Assembly (NCBI RefSeq): GCF_963678635.1
Contig: NC_087062.1
Location: forward strand, 57,678,129 to 57,742,128
Direction: 5' to 3'
Source: Symsagittifera roscoffensis
Lineage: Eukaryota; Xenacoelomorpha; Acoela; Convolutidae
DNA: 64,000 nucleotides
Positions 32,271 through 42,483 of this stretch are shown here, in pieces (position 1 is the first letter of the stretch; each line of letters begins with the position of its first letter). Below the pieces are notes generated by a model, which searched no databases, was not told the origin of the DNA, and saw only the letters and a program-made list of their open reading frames with translations. Position numbers and translations under genes: made by a program.

Positions 32271-33389
32271 ATGGCGCAGTCAAACAGCAACGAATCAAAC
32301 GTGAGAGGTATACCTTCAATTTGGCAAAACCACACAGTGGACCCACCAATTTCTTGGGAAGAGTGGAGCGATTTATTCCAACTAGCAATAATCGCAAAGG
32401 AGAATATTGATATCAAAAATCTCTTGAATCAATCGGAACGATATCACCCACTTCCCCCAACATTGGAAAATCCGCCGGAAAACGAATCCGACGCTCAAAA
32501 AACATCTCGCATTGAGAGGAATATTCGAGAACAAAAGAGGTTCGATGACGAAGAAATGGCCTCAATAAAATCAGAAACTAAGAATTTCAACGGCATGAGA
32601 CTTGAGGCGATTAAAAAACTCAGATCCATACTTTATTTAGCCCTCAGAAACGAAGGAAAGAAAATATTCGGCCAAAAGTACGAGAGTTAAAGTTCTGCAA
32701 ATTTCTTTCAAAGAATTGTGGGAAAATTTTTCCCATGAAACATAGCCTTCGAAAGACACAAGCTATTAAACAGAAAACAGAGGGACAGAGAATCAGTAGA
32801 ACAATTCTGGGGGACACTTGCAGAAATGGCAAAAAGATGTGACATTCCCACAGGAGAAGATGAGTGGATTCGAGATAATTTTATCAATAACATGAAGAAC
32901 TCGGACATCCAACGGAAACTTCTCACGGAAACGTTACCCCCACTAGAAGCCTTAAATGTAGCCCTGATTGACGAAAAATGAATAACAAACCACATCAAAA
33001 TGACGAGTACTTTCAAATCCAACGGATACTCTTCCATCAAATCTTTTAATCATTTTAATGTAATAAGAGAACCCACCCTAAAAATCGAAAGAAGTAACAC
33101 ATGTATGAAATGCGGCGGATATTTTACCAAAGGATACCTGGCGGTTTGCCCCGCTAAAGATACGACTTGTACAACTTGTAAATATCGAGGACATTTTACT
33201 AGACTCTGTAAATCCCGCCGTAAAAATGTAATTATTGTGGATAGTCAAATTGTAAATAATACAGATTGTAATTATCCTTCGGAACAACCGGATATAAATA
33301 TCGACCGCGCTAATAGAGAATGCTGTGGAGTAATCACCGCATGGTCGGAGTCCGGACAGAGAGCGATAACGATGATTACTCTGTATTAA
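32271..33389 (+). pseudogene. gag: Element 1 Gag (capsid and nucleocapsid), three internal stops
   Basis: One frame of about 373 codons from ATG to TAA, broken at 32688, 32736 and 32979. The N-terminal capsid has VDPPISWEEWSDLFQLA and the later part RDRESVEQFWGTLAEMAKRC. Near the end is a pair of zinc knuckles: a damaged first (CMKCGGYFTKGYLAVC, histidine position lost) and an intact CX2CX4HX4C second. The Gag ATG overlaps a PBS-like TGGCGCAGTC, so the true start may be elsewhere. Confidence 0.8.
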
Positions 33390-33802
33390 ACGTAACAAAT
33401 ATCTACGACGATCAAGGAAAAGAATTGAAGAAACTATTAAATATTGGCCTAGGAAACAAAAACCAAGTAATTCTCAATATACAGGTGGATTCAGCTAGCC
33501 CTGTAAGCTTCCTTAAACAGAACGTGTTACACGAGTTGAAGTTACAAGATCCTTATGTGAAAATATATCCAGTGGATAAAGCGACTAAAGAACTTTATTG
33601 CGGATTTACGAACAATGCAATAAATATCACTGGAAAGTTAATCGTCCCAATTTTCTCAAATGGATGGTCTCACAAGGAATGCCACTTCTTCCTAACACAA
33701 GGTCACGAAAGAAACATCTTGGGAAACGACAATTTACCAAAAAGTCGGAATCGAAGTTTCATAAAAACAATACACAACACTCTCCAACAAGAGAACTTGT
33801 AA
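33320..33802 (+). pseudogene. Element 1 aspartic protease region
   Basis: A frame in the -1 position relative to gag, overlapping it by 70 bp, which fits Gag-Pol made by -1 frameshifting. The active-site box reads VDSASPVSFL where D-S/T-G is required, so the glycine is now Ala. A second landmark is NILGNDNLP. It is probably inactive. Confidence 0.75.
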
Positions 33803-33848
33803 GTCTATCAGTTCAGTTACCTCACTTGACATAGATAATGAAATAGAC

Positions 33849-34710
33849 ATGATTTCCAAAATTTTCAAACAATTATTCTTTCGGATTGGAAAAATAAAAA
33901 ATCAAACAAAAATAACACACTTTCACGAACCACTAAAACCAATTCAAGTAAAAGGCAGGCGGGTCCCACTACACTTACTGGAATCAGTAAAATCAGAATT
34001 GTACAGACTCAAATCCGAAGGACATATCAAAAATTAGAAAACTGCGACGAGGACAGATTTATTAGTCCGATAGTTATCACTTGTAAAAATGACAAATCGA
34101 TAAAGCTAGCCCTAGATTCAAAATTTATCAACAAACAAATTTACAAGAACAAATACCACATGCCCAATATACACGAATTAGTGGATAATGTAGCGGCTCA
34201 AATTTCAAACAATTCCGCCGGAGAAGTATGGTTCACCAATCTAGACTTGAAGAATGCATATAGTCAACTTTCGCTACACAATTTTACTAGCAGCCGACGC
34301 AATTTTAGCCTAGTTGGCGGAGATATAACAGGCACTTATCAATTTTTAACCAGTTTTTACGGACTCGGCGATATGCCAAACGAGTTTCAAAAAGTCATGG
34401 ACTCAATTTTGGGAAATATTCCTTTTACAAATTGTTACCTTGACGAAATATTAGTCGCTTCCAAAGGAAGTTTTAATGACCACAAGAAAATTGACTATAA
34501 AATTTTATGAACGTTAGATAGTTACAATTTCGCAGTTAAATGATCGAAATGCAAGTTTTTCCAACAAGAAATTGAATGGCTCGGTTTTAAAATATCGAAA
34601 TCCGGAATCGCCCCACAATTCGATAAAACCAAAGCAAATAAAGATATCCCAATTCCAAAAAATCTAAAGGAAATAAGATCATTCTTCGGGTCAATTTTGT
34701 ACCAAATTTA
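33849..34710 (+). pseudogene. Element 1 reverse transcriptase
   Basis: RT fingers and palm over two frames: RRVPLHLLESVKSELYRLKS, ISPIVITCKNDKSIKLALDS, then VWFTNLDLKNAYSQL (first catalytic Asp) and FLTSFYGLGDMPNEFQKVMD. The YXDD box at 34436-34447 reads YLDE, which would abolish polymerase activity. There is a frameshift near 34040 and stops after 34510. Confidence 0.85.
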
Positions 34711-34749
34711 GCATCCCTCGGAAGCCCGCTAAGATCTCTTTTAAACAAG

Positions 34750-35466
34750 ATGTCGATTTTCCTTTGGAATGACGATTACACAAAAGTATTCGATAAGATT
34801 AAATCAGAAATAGTCAATCTTGCAGAAAACACCCACTTCGACGTCAAAAGGCCCACGAGAGTAAAAACTGATGCTTCACATAACGGGTTAGGTGCATCCC
34901 TTGAACAACTCCATGAGAACGTTTGGAAAACAGTGTCATTCGCTTCAAGATTTTAAAATCCTCATGAATCCAAATATTCAACAAACGAATTAGAGCAATT
35001 AGGAGTTGTATGGGCAGTGGAACATTACAAAAACTATCTCTACGGCTCTGAATTCGAAATTATTACCGACCCCAAAGCTTTCCTTTCCGCTTTGTCACCT
35101 AATCACGGTAACAAAACGTATCATAGCCGATTGACAAGATGGGTAGATCGTCTTTTACCATTTAATTTTACTATAAAGCATTTAGCGGGAAAAGATATGG
35201 GTTTTACCGACTTAATTTCAAGAACTCCTTCGGGTAAAGCAATCCCCCCATCACATTACGACGAAAAATTCGTAGGCAACTACCAAAAAGTATATAACGC
35301 ACTCAATCCTTTGGATAACGAAAATTCATTACGTAATTCATTTAGTTCAATATCGGAAAATTCTCATTACACGAGATTACGAAATCACGTAATAATTACA
35401 GCGTTGAATTTTGTCAGTTCTTCCATTTCAATCTGCAATCAAAAACACTATAGAACAGAACTTTAA
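34750..35466 (+). pseudogene. Element 1 RNase H
   Basis: KTDASHNGLGASL carries the first catalytic Asp, ELEQLGVVWAVEHYKNYLYG the Glu, and FEIITDPKAFLSAL the second Asp. It ends in FTIKHLAGKDMGFTDLISR, the connection to integrase. An in-frame TAA interrupts it near 34954. Confidence 0.82.
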
Positions 35467-35610
35467 AACTCTAAATGCATTCCCTCGGATTTCTCAAGCA
35501 CCGACTCTACTAAAGTCTTTCTATCAAATTCAGCCTTTATTTGTTTTTTAATTCTTAATAGTAGCTTAATTAGTAATCCTTCGGATCTTAAACTTATAAA
35601 TAGTGTAAAT

Positions 35611-36582
35611 ATGTCAAATAACCAAATTGTAGTAAATCCTTCCACTTCCGGGATACAGGTCTCAATCGATTTCCAAACTTATTCAGAGCACAAAAAGTTA
35701 GTAACTAAAAATTGCGACAATCTCAAGTTACCGGAAAGACCTTTGGATGTAAATACATTATACAATGCAAAGTTGGTCGCATTACTAACGGAAGATGATG
35801 AGATGCTAAACCCAATTGTGAAGGCTTTACAGAAAAAAGTAAAAAACATCAACGCAAATTCCCGTTACTTGCACCAATATTCGAAAGACCTTCATGAATC
35901 CGACGGACTATTATATATGGATGGAAAATTGTTTATTCCTTTTACACTTCGAAACGCCGTTTTAAAAACCTTACACGAATCTCACCCTGGCCAATTCGGT
36001 ATGAAATACCTGGCACAATATATTTGGTGGCCTCATATAAACCGACAAATTTATTTCCACGGGATTAACTGCACACAATGCACCCAAACTGGTAAGAATA
36101 TAAAAAGCATTATACCTACCACACAAATTAGCGAACTTCCCGCTTTATCTGAACCTAATGAGGAATTAAACATTGATTTTGCCGGCCCATTAGATAACAC
36201 CTGGTGAAACAATAAATACATCTTATTATATATAGATCGTTTTTCAAAATTTCCATCAGCTAAAATTACATCTTCAACGTCATCAAACACGGCAATCGAA
36301 TTCCTTCAAGATTATTTTTATCTCCATGGGATTCCTAACTCTATTCGTGTTGACCTCGCATCCTGTTTTACTAGTCAGGATTTTAAATTATTTTGTAATT
36401 CTTTTAATATCAAATTAATATTTAGTACAGTTGGGGACCATCGTTCTAATGGTCTTGTAGAAAAACCTGTTCATACTGTAAAAATTAAACTATTGGCAAT
36501 GTCTTTAGAACAACAAAAACCTACATTACAAACTTCCATCTCGAGTGTCATTGGAATTTACGATCTTCCTTTCAATCAAAAA
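35611..36582 (+). pseudogene. Element 1 integrase, cut by the gap
   Basis: Zinc domain HESHPGQFGMKYL ... CTQC, then the catalytic core with D (NIDFAGP), D (SIRVDLASCF) and E (SNGLVEKPV) all present. A TGA near 36205 replaces a codon after the first Asp. The C-terminal domain is lost in the Ns. Confidence 0.83.
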
Positions 36583-36783
36583 ANNNNNNNNNNNNNNNNN
36601 NNNNNNNNNNNNNNNNNNNNNNNNNNNNNNNNNNNNNNNNNNNNNNNNNNNNNNNNNNNNNNNNNNNNNNNNNNNNNNNNNNNNNNNNNNNNNNNNNNNN
36701 NNNNNNNNNNNNNNNNNNNNNNNNNNNNNNNNNNNNNNNNNNNNNNNNNNNNNNNNNNNNNNNNNNNNNNNNNNNNNNNNNNN
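36583..36783. other. Assembly gap (201 N)
   Basis: A run of N directly after the element 1 integrase core. The real distance may differ. The missing 3' end and LTR of element 1 are expected here. Confidence 1.
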
Positions 36784-37264
36784 TTTTGTAGTTTATAAAG
36801 CAATTCCTAATAGTCATCAAAAAAAATTGTAACAAGTTATTTCAAGTTAACATTCTAAATTTTTGGATGATGAGAAATTCTATAAAATTCTGCTCTGATC
36901 AGCGCTGAGCCTTAAATATTCCGACTGCGCTATAAAATACCACAAGTAGCTACTGATATTTGAAAAAGATATCTATTCGAAAAAAAACTTGACTAAAAAG
37001 CCGAAACTATAATTCCAGATATGGACATATAAAAGATAGCTAATCGCACCATGTTAATTTATTAATTTAAAAGCTCAGAGCATCAAAAAAATCCGTATAA
37101 ACACGCTAGATAAAAGTTTTAAAGTTTCAAAAATCTAAAAAAAAGATACATTTGACATCTACATCTATATCCTTATTGATTTTAGTAGTTCTCCAATAAA
37201 TGGAAATTTTTCGTCAATGAAAAGCTTTTTAGTTGGTTTCATTTGATTCTTGAATATCGATACC

Positions 37265-37619
37265 CGCGTCCAGACAATTCGGCCTAAGATAATTCAGCCA
37301 AAAGTATGCAGATAATTCAGCCAATAATAATGACCGCCGCAGTCGCGCCAACGTATTGCGAGCTTGTCAACAGAGGGTAGGACTCTATAGGAAATTTAGA
37401 GCCGGTTATCGCCGCAAAGCGGCGACGCGCGCGCGCGCGTAGCGCGCCCACCGGCGACCTTAAACCAAGAAATAACTTCAATTCCGATTTTTTTCTTTCG
37501 AATCTAGCGTTATGTAAAACTGGCTGAATTGTCTCAGGCTGAATTGTCTGTACATTTTTGGCTGAATTATCTGAATTTCAAATTAGCTGAATTGTCTTCG
37601 GCTGAATTGTCTGTGCGCC
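37265..37619. mobile_element. 355-bp foldback DNA transposon with 9-bp target duplication
   Basis: Flanked by a perfect ATCGATACC (37256-37264 and 37620-37628). The ends CGCGTCCAGACAATTCGGCC and, inverted, GGCGCACAGACAATTCAGCC match, and AGACAATTCAGCC recurs many times in both orientations. The centre holds a block shared with 23994-24085, a CGCCGC/GCGGCG hairpin and (CG)7. A 9-bp duplication is usual for Mutator-like elements. It is non-autonomous. Confidence 0.78.
37410..37439. repeat. GC hairpin plus (CG)7 tract
   Basis: CGCCGC AAA GCGGCG (37410-37424), then ACGCGCGCGCGCGCGT (37425-37440 including its flanks), a perfect palindrome able to adopt Z-form DNA. Striking inside AT-rich DNA. Confidence 0.85.
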
Positions 37620-38715
37620 ATCGATACCATCAAGAAGACATATTATGATGTTATTTAACCGGAAAATCCGATTGAATTTTGAACGGATTTTTTTGACAAA
37701 AAAAATTTATCAAAAGTTCGATTTATGTCAAAAATAATAGGTTGTGATAGATGATAATGTATTTTTGTTTACAAAGTATCCCGTTGTAATTATAAAACGA
37801 TCAATTTTGTGGTAAAAGACATCGGTAAAAGATTATAACGATTTTTTTTCGTCTCGGGAACCCAAAATCGTCGATTAGCGTCCATTATACTTAGCTCCGG
37901 GTTCAATTCTGAAAGACTGGGACACATTTCTTCGGTCTGCATAGATTTTTGGCTAATTCTGAATTTCGGGAATTTGTTTTCAGGTCGAGGAGTTCAATTC
38001 CCATCAGGATCTTTGTTTCTTAGAAACTTGTTGTTTCATCTGAGCGTCAAAAATTTCATCCAATGACCTTTAAAAACAATATTTGAATGCTTTTTTTACA
38101 GTATAAATTTGAGCAGAGTGGATATCAGTCGACCAAAACTTATCAGAGTCGCCCAAAGCTAATTCAGTTCGAGCAAAGATGGCCACGTTCGTTTGAAGCA
38201 GTTCAAAGTCCACCTATTTCAAACAGATTGCGCCAAAATTAAGGAAAATTGATGACATTTGACGAGTTTAAAAAAATAAGAACAAGCACATGACGGATCG
38301 ACAAAGGCCATTTTCTAGCCACAGTGTTGTTCAGAAAGGACAACCGCAGATCTTTTAGGTCGATTCATACGTTTTTTTTTACTCAACATGGAAACAATTT
38401 TGTTTCAGACAAACGGAAAGCACTGACTGTCTTAAATTCCGTACAGAACATTTCAAAATCTTAATAAAACTTTTTGTGACAAAATATGCTTTCTATGACT
38501 GCAAATAATTTGAACAATTTCAGATGTCTGTCCTATCAGCTGTAAACCAAATTTTAAATACCAACCTTCAAGTTTAATTTAGCAGTAGAGACATCGAAGT
38601 ATAAGCTTTTGGTATTGAACTTCAGTTTGATTACATTTACAATAAACTCTTAGCATTTTAGTGAAAGATCACTTAAAGCTTAAAAGGTTGTTAAATTTTT
38701 TTTAGTATCTTCAAT

Positions 38716-39042
38716 ATGTGTCCACATTTACGCATAATTTTTTTCGTGTTCTTGGCTACTTTACATATCGCTACAATGCCATCGACTTACGTTCATTCAC
38801 AATCCTCTCTGTTCAAGACGCCTTTCACTAATTTTGAAAAACCAGGACCCGGTGGATTCGGCTGGATTCTGGTTCCCGATGAAGACGACCCCACGAAAAA
38901 AGACTGCATATACTTCCAAGATGGCTTGAAAACTCTGAAGACATGCACTTTTGTGTGTCCCCTTGGTCTTCAGTTTAGCAAACACTCGCCACAGTGTCTG
39001 GGCCAGAAGAGATACTGTTGTGAGAAGTACAAGAAAAGTTGA
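38716..39042 (+). CDS. Small secreted cysteine-rich protein
   Basis: 108 codons. Residues 4-22 (HLRIIFFVFLATLHIATMP) form a signal peptide, so the product is probably secreted. The mature part has a proline/glycine stretch (EKPGPGGFGWILVPDEDD) and six cysteines spaced as DC, TC, VC, QC and a final CC, suggesting three disulfides. The end is basic (EKYKKS). A TTTTTTTTAG 11 bp before the ATG could be an acceptor ending a 5' UTR intron. Defensin-like or other host-defence roles are possible, but I recognise no family. Confidence 0.65.
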   Translation: MCPHLRIIFFVFLATLHIATMPSTYVHSQSSLFKTPFTNFEKPGPGGFGWILVPDEDDPTKKDCIYFQDGLKTLKTCTFVCPLGLQFSKHSPQCLGQKRYCCEKYKKS

Positions 39043-39564
39043 TCTCAATACGATATTTTGAATGGTTCCTTTCTGTTGTCTAGTCATCTAGCTCCCTTTG
39101 ATATCAAGCTTAAGCCGACAGACAGGAAACATTTTCTACAGAGGAGTTTTCAGCACTATTTAAAATAGAGATTTAAAAAGCTTTGTTTTTATAGTTCTGT
39201 GATCTCTCGTTGAGACCAGGAATAACAGTATCAAACTTTAAAAGATTTTACTTGATTTTGTTACTTTAAAAAAACGAGAAAAACTTTTAAATAATTTTGT
39301 TTGGTAATTAAGTCAAAAACAACGCAATTTAACGGGTTAAAAATCACAATTTGGCAAATTTTCGCTGCTTATATCGAAAAGATTGTCTTTAAAAGCCTGA
39401 GCGTCAGTGAAATTAGAAATAATTATTTAAAACGGTTTTTCAAATACTTTTTCAAACGAAATTTCAAAAACCGTTATTATGATAGTTTCATAGCAGAAAA
39501 GGAGACAGCAACGTTTTTAAAGAACAATTGCATCTCCAAAAATCTCAAAAACGGTTACTATGAT

Positions 39565-41364
39565 CCCGTACCGGAGTTTCATGAATAATAATCAATTATA
39601 TTGGATTTCATTGTCAGTCTTTAAAAAGATGAAAAAAATTAAATTATAATCAATTAAAAATGGATTATAATTTATTTATCGTCAAAAAATAAAATCTATT
39701 TTAATCGATTATAATATTTTTAATTGATTGATATCAATTATTATGGGTTATAATTCATTTTTCTGTTAATTTTTCTGACTATTTTATACACAGTGCAGTA
39801 TATTCAAAGGTCAACATCTGCTTTTGGCTTCATACACGTTACAGGTAAATCTAGATTTGATTTGGGTTGAAAAAAATTCAGCTTTAAAAAAAATTTTGAT
39901 TCAAAGTTTTCCTCATAAATTGGTTTTTTCTCGTTTTCTGCTAGTCTTTTTCTCTCGCTGGTCCAATTTACATCCATTTTTCGTCCCTCCAGTGTACAAT
40001 CCCCTATATTTACACCCATCCTCCACGCTTAAACCTTCCATCCATCCATCCAGCTTAAGCCTTCTCGCTTACATCCCCATCCCTCCAGCCATTAACCCCT
40101 CCAACCCCCACGTTTACCACCTCCATCGTTTACTGGGGCAGTAAACTGAGGGGAGAGGTAAGCTGGCGGCTTAATCATGGGGGAAGAATAAACTGGGGCA
40201 AAGAGTGAGTGTGTACGGAGGAAATGAGTGGTAACGCAGATTAACTAGGCGTTATAAAATTGAGTAAGTTTAGAATTCGAGCAGGCCATGAGATCAAAGT
40301 TTGATTGATTTTGACCCTTTTCTTGTATTCTTACCTAGATTTTTGCCCATAATCCGATTTATTATGATGATTTTCCATGATTTTATTGCATATGTTTGAG
40401 CTCAAAATCTGATCTTTTCTTGAGTTCTATAACATCTGGCACGTGCATTTTTATTTTAAAAAATCGAGAGGAAATTATTTAAATTATTTATTTAAATAGT
40501 TTGTTGTTTTTCCACCGTGTTAGCAAAAAAAGACTCGTTTTTAGTGAGTCTGAACACTTCGGTTTAAATCAATTTAAATCGATTTTTTAGACACCTAAAT
40601 CGATCCAAAATTTTCAAGAAAGATCGAGTTCAATCGATTTTAAATAGATTTAAGAGAGATTTGGATGGATATAACTGAGATTAGGCTGGATTGTAGTGAG
40701 TCGGATAATCCACGCAAATCAATTTAAATTGATGTTTAGACTCTTAAATCTATCCAATTGTTTCTTAAATTTTCGAGAAAGATCGATTTAAATCTATTTA
40801 AAATCCATTTAAGTTCGTAAATTGTACATTGATAATCAATTTGGATCTATTTAAAATCGACTAAAAATCAGTTTAAATCGATCCGAAACCATTTTTGTCA
40901 GTGCGGGAAGCAGTTGAAAGTCATTACGGGGCCAAATTGTGTATCATAAGAATTGTACGCGAATTCCGCAGCAATGACTTCTTGTGAATTGTAAGCGAAT
41001 TCCACAACAATGACTTCTTTGTTCTTCTTTGTTCTTTCGTTTGCTTTGATTGTTCCGACAAAACTTAACCATGTTTCAAGACTTGTCTCTGCATTCCAGA
41101 AACTTACACACCCAATTGTGCGCCTATCCAGTACCTGCAAAAATTAAAGAGATCATGTTCCATTATAATCAATTATAATGAATTTTAATTGAAATATAAT
41201 CCATTAATGGGAAGGAATCAATTATAATGAGTTCCTAGGGTAGGAATCTATTATAATGACTATTTCATGGTCTAAATTTGCCGCAATAATGGATTATATT
41301 GACAATAGTTTAGACAAAATCTCTTTAATAAAATCGATTTTTATCCATTAAACTTCGGTGCGGG
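39565..41364. mobile_element. ATTATAAT-rich TIR element, copy 3 (complete, 1800 bp)
   Basis: Left end CCCGTACCGGAGTTTCATGA, right end (inverted) CCCGCACCGAAGTTTAATGG, flanked by AT on both sides. The neighbouring tandem unit supplies the empty site (TATGATAGTTTC), confirming the boundaries and a 2-bp duplication. Inside are AATCAATTATA-type palindromes, a pyrimidine-rich then purine-rich block (39960-40200), AATCGATTTAAA motifs (40560-40890) and a truncated 192-bp-type MITE (40918-41130). No transposase. Confidence 0.72.
40918..41130. mobile_element. Second copy of the GAGGCCAAACTGTG MITE, right end lost
   Basis: Begins ATTACGGGGCCAAATTGTGT and runs parallel to 22474-22640 (CTTTGATTGTTCCGA, TTGTCTCTG, TGTGCGCCTA), with a short internal duplication around GCGAATTCC. 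The right inverted terminus is absent, so it is truncated. Confidence 0.65.
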
Positions 41365-41878
41365 ATAGTTTCAAAGCAGAAAAGGAGACAGCAGCCAAAG
41401 ACACTTTCTTGACAATCTTGGGCCTTGAATTTTTTTATAAAAAGATAATATTCGAACGGGTCAAAATTATCTAGTTTTTTTTCTGTCAAGCTAATATACG
41501 CTTCTTTTAATTTAAGTATTGGATAACTCAACTTTAAGCTATTTTGTTAATTTTTTTTCTGCTGATGTTTATAACGATAGTTCTCTAAGTTATTGAGCTT
41601 AATGCTCTGATCAAATGAGTGTAAGGATTTTTTGACTAGCCCGTCTTTTTCCAACCAATTTCAAGTATCTCTAGGAAAATTCATCATTAAGTTCCTCGTC
41701 CAGTAGCGTATAAAACTAAAACTTTTTTTGTAAGCAAAATTAAAAAATGTTGTCTTGTTGCTTCGGTTTTTCAATCTAAACGACACAAAATGTATAATTT
41801 AACTCTCCTGCAATTTTCAGTTTGAAATTCTCTAGCTATTATTGCGTCTCATTAAACTAACGTCATTGCCCTCTGCAA

Positions 41879-42057
41879 CAAAAGCAACACTAGGAAATTA
41901 TAAAAAAAAAAAATTTCAAAAGTTTTGTCGGCCTTTTTTACGTCGACCAAAGGTTTTCCGAGCTCTCCCAAAGTATTTTAAAAAGAGCCTGTTGTTTTCT
42001 GCTCCGCAGGCAAAATTTTGAACAAAGACTTTGAACAAAGGGCATTTTAAGGCAATT
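41879..42057 (-). mobile_element. hAT-type MITE, copy 6, left half
   Basis: The inverted family: a degraded end CAAAAGCAACACTAGG, then GTCGACCAAAGG, CCGAGCTCTCC and CTCCGCAGGCAAAATTTTG. It stops at GGCAATT, where retroelement 2 begins, and the sequence resumes at 59534. Confidence 0.8.
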
Positions 42058-42466
42058 GGAACGTGATCTAAACTACATTTTATAATTGGATAAATTGGAT
42101 ATTTTACCACTGTAAAATATTTAATATTAACCAATCATATTCCATCTAACTAACAACCCATTTATTTGTAAGTGCTGAAATTACTTGTAATTTCAGCACT
42201 AGAGAGATTTGAATTTAACTTAGAAATTAGTTTCCTCTCCAAGAGAACTTCAGCAGCCGCAATAAACCAGTATACCCTAGATCTATTGAGCCTAGCAGAG
42301 ACTAGTTAAACACCCTGAGACTAGTAAGTATAAGAGTAAGATTAGGATCGGTATTAGACTAAGAAGTTTTACGAATCTATCCGGCCGAAAATTAGATAGC
42401 GTGACGAGCAGACGGTGTACCCTATCCGAAATTACTCTATGAGTTAACCACATCGGTCCTAACTCA
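42058..42466 (+). repeat. 5' LTR of retroelement 2
   Basis: 409 bp, aligned without gaps to 59125-59533; I count 16 differences (about 96% identity). It begins GGAACGTGATCT and ends CCTAACTCA. It contains a perfect 14-bp hairpin (42171-42200) and AATAAA at 42261-42266. Preceded by the target copy CAATT (42053-42057). Confidence 0.93.
42171..42200. promoter_or_regulatory. 14-bp LTR hairpin
   Basis: AGTGCTGAAATTAC, TT, GTAATTTCAGCACT: perfect in the 5' LTR and kept except the outermost pair in the 3' LTR (59238-59267). It lies 60 bp before the AATAAA. A role in termination, polyadenylation or packaging is possible (inference). Confidence 0.75.
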
Positions 42467-42468
42467 TC

Positions 42469-42483
42469 TGGTGCGACCATAAG
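42469..42483 (+). other. Primer-binding site of retroelement 2
   Basis: TGGTGCGACCATAAG begins two bases after the LTR and has the TGG start that pairs with tRNA CCA ends. The tRNA species was not identified. Confidence 0.65.

Larger units (their letters stand above)
32146..36582 (+). mobile_element. Retroelement 1: Ty3/Gypsy-like, degraded, runs into the gap
   Basis: An ordered gag - zinc knuckles - protease - RT - RNase H - integrase, typical of Ty3/Gypsy LTR retrotransposons. All parts are interrupted by stops or frameshifts and at least two catalytic sites are altered. The 3' end is lost in the Ns at 36583-36783, and no LTR-like sequence is recognised after the gap. Dead copy, no visible env. 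Confidence 0.88.
36784..38715. other. Intergenic region with a foldback element
   Basis: AT-rich. It holds the 355-bp TIR element at 37265-37619 and no recognised gene. The last bases form a weak intron acceptor (TTTTTTTTAG) 11 bp before the ATG of the secreted-peptide ORF. Confidence 0.55.
39043..41878. other. Intergenic region dominated by a TIR element
   Basis: Contains a two-unit tandem repeat of 81 bp (from 39465), the 1800-bp element at 39565-41364 and AT-rich sequence up to the hAT MITE at 41879. No gene is supported. The open frame at 39301-39588 is built from the tandem repeat. Confidence 0.6.

Noticed and set aside
36493-36835. Open frames across the N run
   Set aside because: Undetermined bases translate as X; the frames are not real.
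39301-39588. 95-codon frame with a repeated YYD motif
   Set aside because: Arises from the 81-bp tandem repeat, with no splice or start context.
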